Origin: Thermoplasmata archaeon
Lineage (GTDB): Archaea > Thermoplasmatota > Thermoplasmata > Thermoplasmatales > Thermoplasmataceae
Direction of reading: 5' to 3'
Length of the DNA stretch: 9,434 nt
Assembly: GCA_021850835.1 (NCBI GenBank)
Contig: JAJZKS010000050.1
Coordinates: 1 to 9,434 of the forward strand
A program made the position numbers and the translations under genes. Under the pieces are notes generated by a model, which made no database searches, was not told the origin of the DNA, and was given only the letters and a program-made list of their open reading frames with translations. Of the stretch, positions 1-5,473 are shown in pieces (the stretch's first letter is position 1; each line of letters begins with the position of its first letter).

Positions 1-253
1 TTGCAATATTCTCTGGTATTACGGGGCCACCTAATTTTTCCTGAAATTTGTTGTAGATAGATTCCGCAGCCTTCCCGGAAATCTGCTGGTAGATAATGGC
101 CTGAACAAGTGATTCAAAGTGGTCTCCGCCCGCCTCCAGCTTGAAGTATCCGATCCTTTTTACTAGTTCCCCCATAATAGGGTCCCTGCCGGATATGCCG
201 GTGAGTATTTCATCTGTGGAAATGTGGCCAAGTTCCAGCTTCTCAGGGTCCAT
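1..253 (-). CDS. alkA: AlkA-type DNA glycosylase, N-terminal part, second copy (cut by window edge)
   Basis: The minus strand from ATG at 253 reads 84 open codons to the window edge. They match the first 84 residues of the complete glycosylase at 2329-2988 with about five amino-acid changes. The HhH-GPD part with the catalytic aspartate would lie outside the window, so whether the gene is whole cannot be seen. An upstream ATG at 295 exists, but its frame hits TAG after nine codons. Compared with the other copy, one A is missing from the poly-A run and one base is gained nearer 253. This makes 253 the only workable start for this copy. A TATA-like AAATATA lies at 281-287, 28-34 bases upstream, suiting a nearly leaderless transcript. 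Confidence 0.8.
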   Translation of the reverse strand, partial: MDPEKLELGHISTDEILTGISGRDPIMGELVKRIGYFKLEAGGDHFESLVQAIIYQQISGKAAESIYNKFQEKLGGPVIPENIA

Positions 254-280
254 AAGCAAGTAGGTCTAGTGAAAGGCGGG

Positions 281-287
281 TATATTT
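281..287 (-). promoter_or_regulatory. TATA box for left alkA copy
   Basis: AAATATA on the minus strand, 28-34 bases before ATG 253. It is conserved in the other arm (2296-2302), although flanking bases carry indels. Its spacing suggests transcription begins close to the start codon. Confidence 0.5.
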
Positions 288-341
288 TTTGCCATAGCCG
301 ACAGTGAAGTTAAAATGATTAAAATCCGCAGATGCGAATTT

Positions 342-348
342 TTTAATA
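342..348 (+). promoter_or_regulatory. TATA box for left acylase copy
   Basis: TTTAATA lies 22-28 bases before ATG 370. It is identical in the other arm (2233-2239 on the minus strand). The distance fits a leaderless archaeal mRNA and supports ATG 370 over the upstream in-frame TTG at 349, which would overlap the box. Confidence 0.6.
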
Positions 349-369
349 TTGGGGTCGGTTTATTATTGG

Positions 370-1110
370 ATGAAAATCAGATGGCTTGTTCTTCTGGTTG
401 TTGTTATAGTTCTGCTGTCATACCTTTCTACCAACTTCACTACCTTGAACCCAAAGCTTGGGCTCTGGGAATCTGCAGGCCAGGGGAACGTCACTTCCGG
501 CACTGTAAACATTCCAGGCCTGGCCAGTCCGGTAAACGTCACAATAGATGCATCCGGTGTCGCCCACATCAAGGCCTCAAACATGAATGACCTTATGTTT
601 GCCCAGGGCTATTACTCTGCCAGCCAGAGGCTATTCCAGATGGAGCTTGAGGCTCTTCTGGCGTCAGGGAACCTGAGCAGGTACATTGGCGCATCAGGTG
701 TGACTTCAGACCAGGCTATGAGGCTAATAGGCCTCCCGGGCAACGCCTGGACACTGGAGCAGGCATACATCAAGAACTATCCACAGTACTTTGGATACCT
801 CCAGTCCTACTCCAATGGCGTTAATGCTTACATCAACACAACTGCAGCTTCAAACCATCTCGGTTTCAAGCTTCTTGGAATACAGCCCTTTCAGTGGACA
901 GTTTTCTATTCATTGTGCTGGCAGGAATATATGTCATGGTCACTCACTACCGGAGCAGCGGAGCCACTACAGTCAGCCCTCATATACAATGCCCTTGGGT
1001 ATCAGAATGCCACTCTGCTCTGGCCATACTATCCTTACTATACTCAGAATGTAACTGTTGTGCAGCGTCTCCAGGTATTCATTTGCCGAATTTCCCTCAG
1101 GAGTGGTTAG
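370..1110 (+). pseudogene. Penicillin-acylase family Ntn hydrolase, truncated left copy
   Basis: The reading frame from ATG 370 gives 231 native residues, identical to the right copy except at four positions (V/I, T/A, F/Y, S/T). It then runs across the inverted-repeat junction at 1063/1064 into about 15 meaningless residues antisense to the other copy, and stops at 1110. What remains is a membrane anchor (residues 4-20, hydrophobic after MKIRW) and most of the alpha-chain region. The Ntn nucleophile serine and the whole beta chain are missing, so no active enzyme could form. In this family a precursor is exported and self-cleaves into alpha and beta chains that hydrolyse amide bonds of acylated substrates; the substrate here is unknown. 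The start was chosen for its TATA spacing. The frame itself is undamaged by stops or indels, so the break is recent or artefactual. Confidence 0.88.
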
Positions 1111-2211
1111 GCCCCAGGATGTTGTGGGCGTATGACCAATGAGAATTCCCGGCACTCCTGCTAAGTCCCAACCGGTAACATTTATTCCAGGCGCCTCCAG
1201 CTGCATGGGTATCCAGATTGAAGGTGCGGTGAGAGGGAGATGGGGATCATTCGCCATCACTGGATAACCTGATGAGGAGTAGTTTCCTCCCACTACCCAG
1301 CTGTTGCTTCCAACATGGGATCCAAGCCCATGGGCACCAGGCATCCCGAATGGGTCAGAAATGTTTGCAAGGGCTCCCCTTATGAGCGGAGAGAGCGTCT
1401 TGAGAAGGCTTGTATTTACTCCCGTTGCATTAAGCCCATACCAGTTCTGAGACCAGAACTCTTTGGGTGTTACCCCAAGCTGGGATAGGTTCTTGCCATT
1501 GACAGTGCCGTCCCCTGGCACAACAGTTACGTTCTGGGTGTAGTAAGGATAGTATGGCCAGAGCAGGGTGGCATTCTGGTACCCAAGGGCATTGTATATG
1601 AGGGCTGACTGCAGTGGCTCCGCTGCCCCGGTAGTAAGTGACCATGACATGTATTCCTGCCAGCACAAGGTGTAGAAAACTGTCCACTGGAAAGGCTGTA
1701 TTCCCAGAAGCTTGAATCCGAGATGGTTTGAGGCTGCAGTTGTATTGATGTAAGCATTAACGCCATTGGAGTAGGACTGCAGGTATCCATAGTACTGGGG
1801 ATAGTTCTTGATGTATGCCTGCTCCAGTGTCCAGGCGTTTCCCGGGAGGCCTATTAGCCTCATGGCCTGGTCAGAAGCTACCCCTGATGCGCCAATGTAC
1901 CTGCTAAGGTTCCCTGAAGCCAGAAGGGCCTCAAGCTCCATCTGGAATAACCTCTGGCTTGCAGAGTAATAGCCCTGGGCAAACATGAGGTCATTCATGT
2001 TTGAGGCCTTGATATGGGCGATCCCGGATGCATCTATTGTGACGTTTACCGGACTGGCCAGACCGGGAATGTTTACAGTGCCGGAGGTGACATTCCCCTG
2101 GCCTGCAGATTCCCAGAGGCCAAGCTTTGGGTTCAGGGTAGTGAAGTTAGTGGAAAGGTATGACAGCAGAACTATAACAACAACCAGAAGAACAAGCCAT
2201 CTGATTTTCAT
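973..2211 (-). pseudogene. Penicillin-acylase family Ntn hydrolase, truncated right copy with catalytic Ser
   Basis: From ATG 2211 the frame encodes about 382 native residues, then crosses the junction at 1064 and reads 29 residues antisense to the left arm before stopping at 973. Visible parts: an N-terminal signal anchor (residues 4-20); the alpha-chain region; a linker; and the start of the beta chain at GSNSWVV, where Ser302 aligns with the autoproteolytic and catalytic serine of penicillin G acylase. NDPH, PG, GH and SWG blocks follow, typical of the family. Known relatives are about 700-800 residues, so roughly half of the beta chain is missing, including the region that normally holds the oxyanion-hole Asn. 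The native part contains 13 N-X-S/T sequons, suggesting a glycosylated surface protein. An upstream TTG at 2232 is a poor alternative start because the TATA box lies there. Confidence 0.9.
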
Positions 2212-2232
2212 CCAATAATAAACCGACCCCAA

Positions 2233-2239
2233 TATTAAA
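2233..2239 (-). promoter_or_regulatory. TATA box for right acylase copy
   Basis: TTTAATA on the minus strand, 22-28 bases before ATG 2211, identical to the left-arm box at 342-348. Together with the box at 2296-2302 it forms a compact divergent promoter region of 117 bases. Confidence 0.6.
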
Positions 2240-2295
2240 AAATTCGCATCCGGGGATTTTAATCTCCTGTATTTTCCATCGCGACCATGGCAAAA

Positions 2296-2302
2296 AAATA
2301 TA
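2296..2302 (+). promoter_or_regulatory. TATA box for alkA
   Basis: AAATATA at the end of an A-rich run, 27-33 bases before ATG 2329. It lies inside the extra N-terminal codons that a start at 2287 would imply. That is one reason to treat those codons as promoter rather than protein. Confidence 0.5.
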
Positions 2303-2328
2303 CCTGCCCTTCACTAGACCTATTGTTT

Positions 2329-2988
2329 ATGGACCCGGAGAAGCTGGAGCTTGGCCACATTTCCACAGATGAAATACTCACAGTCATATCCAGCAGGGAC
2401 CCTATTATGGGGGAATTAGCAAAAAGGATCGGATACTTCAAGCTGGAGGCTGGTGGAGACCATTTTGAATCACTTGTTCAGGCCATTATCTACCAGCAGA
2501 TTTCCGGGAAGGCTGCGGAATCTATCTACAACAAATTTCTGAAGAAATTGGGCGGCCCTGTAATACCAGAGAATATTGCAAGGCTCAGTGATGATGAATT
2601 CCGTTCTTCTGGCATCTCTCCCCAGAAGATGCGGTACCTGCGCGATCTAAGCGGTAAGACCCTCAGCGGAGAACTCGACTTCGGTGGCATTGAGTCCTTG
2701 CCCAACAACGAAATAGTACAGAAGCTCACCATTGTGAAGGGGATTGGCACATGGTCTGCCCAGATGTTTCTCATTTTCACACTTAGAAGGCTGAACGTCC
2801 TCCCCCTCAATGACTTAGGATTCCGAAATTCGCTGAAGAAGCATTATGGCATTAGGGGTGAACTCACGGACGCGAAGATAACCAGGATTGCCTCGAAGTG
2901 GTCACCTTATATATCAGCAGGGGTATGGATATTATGGGAATGTGAGAATACAAAACTGCCTGCATCAACTACCGGAAAAAAGAGTTAG
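2329..2988 (+). CDS. alkA: DNA-3-methyladenine glycosylase, AlkA/HhH-GPD family
   Basis: This base-excision repair enzyme should cut alkylated purines from DNA by breaking the N-glycosidic bond. The 219 residues form a short HhH-GPD protein without the N-terminal domain of E. coli AlkA. Near residues 46-60 lies the LVQAIIYQQIS block typical of this family. The helix-hairpin-helix (about 132-151) contains KGIGTWSAQM, and the following PLNDLG supplies the catalytic Asp162, equivalent to Asp238 of E. coli AlkA. An ATG at 2287 would add 14 residues. I prefer 2329 because the extra stretch contains the TATA box and its counterpart in the inverted copy carries two frame-changing indels and a stop. 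The gene ends 29 bases from the convergent asparagine synthetase gene. Start choice is moderately sure, family very sure. Confidence 0.92.
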   Translation: MDPEKLELGHISTDEILTVISSRDPIMGELAKRIGYFKLEAGGDHFESLVQAIIYQQISGKAAESIYNKFLKKLGGPVIPENIARLSDDEFRSSGISPQKMRYLRDLSGKTLSGELDFGGIESLPNNEIVQKLTIVKGIGTWSAQMFLIFTLRRLNVLPLNDLGFRNSLKKHYGIRGELTDAKITRIASKWSPYISAGVWILWECENTKLPASTTGKKS

Positions 2989-3008
2989 ATACTCCCCGAA
3001 GAGGCCTT

Positions 3009-3033
3009 AGTACCGGTTCATATTCCCGGTACT
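3009..3033. other. Stem-loop at convergent alkA/asnA 3' ends
   Basis: AGTACCGG and CCGGTACT form a perfect 8-base-pair stem around a 9-base loop that includes the stop codon of the minus-strand synthetase gene. It could affect 3'-end formation or mRNA stability for either gene. No U-run follows on either strand, so a classical terminator is not supported. Confidence 0.35.
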
Positions 3034-3923
3034 TCTCCAGGGACTCTCCTGAAAAGCTGCACATCTCCGATGTGCGCTGCTCCCCTGAGGAACCTTGTGA
3101 GCCTTTCGACCCCAAAGCCCCCACCTGCAGAAGGCACAAATCCCTTCCTTGCTTCTTCCAGGTAAGATGCATAAATGTCCATTGCAAGTTTGTCCTTACC
3201 CATTCTTGCCCTGATCCTCTGGTAATCGTATTCCCTCTCTGCCCCTGAAAGGGCCTCTCCAACCCCGAATGGGTATATGAGGTCATAGTTCTGGTAATGC
3301 CCTGGGCTCCTTTCGTCTTCCCTGTCATAGAATTCCCTCTTGTGGCACGTTGCCCAGAAGGGCTGGTCATGGTCCATGGAGGCCAGATATTCCCAATCCT
3401 CACCATATCTTTCCTCAAGTTCATGTGTGGAGTATACCCTGAACGGGCCTTTAAAAGCGAAGGGCTCACCATTAACCTTCCTGATGCCTTCAGTGCCTAT
3501 TTGTGAGGTCAACCCTTCCAGCAAGTCTTCCATCAGGGCAAACACGTCTTTCATCCTGCCATAAGGAATCTCGAAATCCGCCTGCGTAAACTCAAACAGG
3601 TGCCTTCCGCTGGCTTTCCTGTCAGCCTTTTCAAGCCTTATGTTTGGCGACAGGATGAAGATCTTTCCCACATCCCTCACAGCCACCTGCTTATGGAGGA
3701 TCATTGAATTCATGGTCCTCATGGTTATTCCCAGGTATTCCACTTCAATTGTCTTGAGAATGGATGAGTTCGGGTCAGGGCCAAGGGGATCTGTGCTCCT
3801 TCCAAGCATTACAGGCAACATCTGGAGAAACCCATTGTCCTGAAGATAGTTTGTTACATATCTAAGAATCTTGCTGGTAAGTTTCAGGGAGCCCATCAGT
3901 TCAGTTTCCTGCGCTTCAATCAT
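3018..3923 (-). CDS. asnA: Archaeal-type asparagine synthetase (AsnRS-like class II core)
   Basis: Predicted to make asparagine from aspartate, ATP and an ammonia source in the cytoplasm. The 301 residues match the catalytic core of asparaginyl-tRNA synthetase but lack the N-terminal anticodon-binding domain. This is the build of the archaeal asparagine synthetase first described from Pyrococcus abyssi, about the same length. Class II motifs are visible: motif 1 near 24-40; motif 2 at 91-118 with SPNIRLE (Arg96, Glu98), RHL and EFTQADFE; motif 3 at 267-280 with GGGFGVERL holding the ATP-binding Arg. A TATA-like CTTTATC lies 26-32 bases before ATG 3923. The gene is divergent from an Lrp/AsnC regulator 112 bases away. 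A stray AsnRS catalytic paralog with another role is the main alternative. The bacterial AsnA family is a separate branch, so the symbol denotes function. Confidence 0.87.
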   Translation of the reverse strand: MIEAQETELMGSLKLTSKILRYVTNYLQDNGFLQMLPVMLGRSTDPLGPDPNSSILKTIEVEYLGITMRTMNSMILHKQVAVRDVGKIFILSPNIRLEKADRKASGRHLFEFTQADFEIPYGRMKDVFALMEDLLEGLTSQIGTEGIRKVNGEPFAFKGPFRVYSTHELEERYGEDWEYLASMDHDQPFWATCHKREFYDREDERSPGHYQNYDLIYPFGVGEALSGAEREYDYQRIRARMGKDKLAMDIYASYLEEARKGFVPSAGGGFGVERLTRFLRGAAHIGDVQLFRRVPGEVPGI

Positions 3924-3948
3924 TATGAACCGATTCCTTCGATGCCAG

Positions 3949-3955
3949 GATAAAG
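3949..3955 (-). promoter_or_regulatory. TATA box for asparagine synthetase gene
   Basis: CTTTATC on the minus strand, 26-32 bases before ATG 3923. The A/T-rich palindrome at 3972-3986 lies immediately upstream, so a protein bound there could act on this promoter. Confidence 0.45.
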
Positions 3956-3971
3956 ATTAATTTTTCTGCGA

Positions 3972-4027
3972 AAAATATCGTATTTTCTTTGAAAATATGC
4001 CGCATATTTAAATACTACATTGTATTT
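3972..4027. promoter_or_regulatory. Three AT-rich palindromes between asnA and Lrp-type regulator genes
   Basis: Three palindromes follow one another: AAAATA-TCG-TATTTT at 3972-3986, AAATATG-CCG-CATATTT at 3993-4009 and AAATAC-TACATT-GTATTT at 4010-4027. Their centres are about 22 and 17.5 bases apart. Lrp/AsnC proteins are known to bind AT-rich palindromes in arrays, and a regulator of that family starts at 4036. The second and third cover its TATA box, so autoregulation is a fair inference, and control of asnA is possible. In AT-rich DNA short palindromes also arise by chance. Confidence 0.5.
4007..4014 (+). promoter_or_regulatory. TATA box for Lrp/AsnC gene
   Basis: TTTAAATA, 22-29 bases before ATG 4036, a near-ideal archaeal TATA position for a leaderless transcript. 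It overlaps two of the putative operator palindromes. Confidence 0.6.
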
Positions 4028-4035
4028 TTTACAAC

Positions 4036-4467
4036 ATGGATAAAACAGACCTCAAGCTTCTGGAACTTGCCGACCGCGGAACGACAAAATATTCCCTGCT
4101 TGCCAGGAAACTTGACATGCCACTCTCAACCGTTCATTCAAGAATGAAGAGAATGGAGCTGGACAAGGTGATAAGAGGTTATAGGGCTGACATAGACTGG
4201 AAAAAGGCTGGCCTCAACATAACGGCTTTTGTCCTCATCAAGGCTGATGTTGGCAAGCTCAGGGAGACGGGCAAGACACAGGATACCTTACTGGAAGATC
4301 TCCTGTTAACAGAATATGTTGACCAGGGTTATGTGATCACGGGCGAGGCAGATCTCCTCATAAGGATAACTGCCAGAGATTCAGCACACCTAAAGGATAT
4401 CCTTTTGCAGGACATAGACTCAATGGATGGGATAACCGGCACCAGGACCATTATAGTGCTTGGATGA
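4036..4467 (+). CDS. Lrp/AsnC family transcriptional regulator
   Basis: A 143-residue DNA-binding protein of the usual Lrp/AsnC length. An N-terminal winged helix-turn-helix (about 1-52) begins MDKTDLKLLELA and has the recognition helix around PLSTVHSRMKRM. The C-terminal RAM domain (about 60-143) contains the characteristic TGEADLLIRI strand and ends TGTRTIIVLG. RAM domains bind amino acids and mediate oligomerisation; the ligand here is not readable, although the neighbours point to asparagine, aspartate or serine. It is divergent from the asparagine synthetase gene and 58 bases upstream of the dehydrogenase gene, which has its own TATA box. Palindromes over its promoter suggest that it controls itself. 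Start ATG is supported by TATA spacing. Confidence 0.93.
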   Translation: MDKTDLKLLELADRGTTKYSLLARKLDMPLSTVHSRMKRMELDKVIRGYRADIDWKKAGLNITAFVLIKADVGKLRETGKTQDTLLEDLLLTEYVDQGYVITGEADLLIRITARDSAHLKDILLQDIDSMDGITGTRTIIVLG

Positions 4468-4496
4468 TTGAATAGTTACAGGCCTTGATAAGTAAG

Positions 4497-4504
4497 TATT
4501 ATAA
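4497..4504 (+). promoter_or_regulatory. TATA box for serA
   Basis: TATTATAA, 22-29 bases before GTG 4526. This exact spacing supports the GTG as the start of a leaderless mRNA and shows that serA need not depend on transcription from the regulator gene. Confidence 0.6.
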
Positions 4505-4525
4505 GGCATTCTTAGCTGATAGCCC

Positions 4526-5473
4526 GTGAACACCGCCGCCGATGGTAAACCCAAGAGGATTCTCATTAGCGATCCAGTGGAACGGTCGCTTATCGAAGGG
4601 CTGGAGGAAAAAGGGCATATTGTTGATTACAGGCCCGATCTGAGCCATGGACAGTTAATGGAGGTCCTGCATGGATACAATGCTGTCGTGGTCAGGAGCA
4701 GAACCAAGCTCACCTCGGAAGTTCTCCACTCCGGACAGGGACTTCAGCTCATAGCGAGAGCCGGAATCGGTACTGACAACATAGACATGGGTGCCGCAGA
4801 AAGATTGGGAATAAAGGTGGTAACAGCAGCAGGGTCCTCCACAGATTCTGTTGCAGAGCTTAATCTGGCTCTGCTTATCGATATTGCAAGGAGAATAAGC
4901 TTCCTGAACCGCCAGCTCAGGAGTGGAAAATTTGTGAAGCAGGTTGGGACGGAGATTTCAGGCAAGACAGCAGGCATGATAGGATTTTGAAGGATTGGTT
5001 TCCAGACTGCAAATTACCTCAGGGCGCTTGGCCTTGGGATTCTTGCTTTCGACCTCTACGAGTCCAAGGAACTTATTGGGAAGGTTTCCGGAAAGTATGT
5101 CTCCCTGGATAATCTGCTTGAAAATTCCGATTTTATTTTCATTTCAGTGACACTTATGAGGGATTCCATTGAAATCCTTGGAAAAGAAGAGTTCGGGAAA
5201 ATGAAGAATGGAGCCATTCTCATCAATACAAGCAGGGCTGAAGTCGTCAACCTGGAAGCCCTGGCAAATGCACTGAAGCATGGGAGAATGGGAGGATATG
5301 GAGCTGATGTGCTCTGGTCGGAACCCCCCGATACACCACTAGAGAAAGAGCTTATCTCAATGGACAACGTTATCATAACACCACACATAGGTGCGCAGAC
5401 TATTGAAGCTCAGGGAAGGGTCGCAAGAATGACGCTTGAAAACATGCTGAAAGCAATGGAGGAGATCAACTGA
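4526..5473 (+). pseudogene. serA: D-3-phosphoglycerate dehydrogenase-like 2-hydroxyacid dehydrogenase, interrupted by TGA
   Basis: The full frame from GTG 4526 spans 315 codons, the length of short-form PGDH without an ACT domain. PGDH oxidises 3-phosphoglycerate to phosphohydroxypyruvate with NAD, the first step of serine synthesis. Codon 155 (4988-4990) is TGA. It falls in the Rossmann motif GMIGF-stop-RIG, where GGA (Gly of GxGxxG) is expected, so one G-to-T change explains it. The rest is clean: ARAGIGTDNID near 77-87 and the catalytic trio Arg237 (NTSR), Glu266 (SEPP) and His287 (TPHIGA). TGA is the normal stop in six neighbouring reading frames, so recoding is unlikely. Either a very recent nonsense mutation, a strain variant or a sequence error. 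A glyoxylate or hydroxypyruvate reductase is the alternative role. It overlaps the aminotransferase gene by one base. Confidence 0.9.
5458..5462 (+). promoter_or_regulatory. Shine-Dalgarno site for aminotransferase gene
   Basis: GGAGG lies 10 bases before ATG 5473 and 13 before a second ATG at 5476. It is the only strong Shine-Dalgarno site I saw before a gene start. It serves the one gene clearly internal to an operon, matching the archaeal habit of leaderless first genes and SD-led downstream genes. Confidence 0.6.

Larger units (their letters stand above)
1..1063 (+). repeat. Left arm of large inverted repeat
   Basis: The reverse complement of this segment matches 1518-2581. Base 1 pairs with 2581 and base 1063 with 1518; base 1064 no longer matches. 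In the acylase part (370-1062) I counted about 42 differences and no indels, about 6%. In the glycosylase part (1-253) I counted about 16 differences. The short stretch between the two promoters (296-317) is poorly conserved, and the arms differ in length by one base there. The arm holds the 5' end of an AlkA-type gene and the 5' part of an acylase gene, transcribed away from each other. The true outer boundary may lie beyond the window edge. Confidence 0.95.
1518..2581 (-). repeat. Right arm of large inverted repeat
   Basis: This is the mirror copy of 1-1063, separated from it by 454 bases (1064-1517) that occur once. Those central bases are the continuation of the right-arm acylase gene, not independent spacer DNA. 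On this side the glycosylase gene continues past 2581 to its natural end, so this arm is joined to the intact chromosome. No transposase, recognisable terminal inverted repeat or target duplication accompanies either arm, which argues against a mobile element as the cause. Confidence 0.95.

Noticed and set aside
1063..1110. Novel C-terminal tail of the left acylase
   Set aside because: These codons are the antisense of the right copy read by accident across the junction; the same applies to the 29-residue tail of the right copy (973-1063).
2287..2328. Fourteen extra N-terminal codons for alkA
   Set aside because: The stretch contains the TATA box and is frame-broken in the duplicate copy.
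1..2581. Insertion sequence or transposon with long inverted repeats
   Set aside because: The arms hold ordinary housekeeping and surface genes, the centre is acylase coding sequence, and no transposase, short terminal repeat or target duplication is visible.
3297..3843. Plus-strand reading frames over the asparagine synthetase gene
   Set aside because: They are shadows of a gene with complete class II synthetase motifs on the minus strand and resemble no protein family.
4988..4990. TGA as selenocysteine or reassigned codon in serA
   Set aside because: The position is an invariant-type glycine rather than a redox cysteine, TGA ends most neighbouring genes, and no SECIS-like structure was apparent.
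5147..5473. Separate small gene after the serA stop
   Set aside because: It is the C-terminal part of the same dehydrogenase in the same frame, has no promoter or SD site, and lacks the NAD-binding motif.
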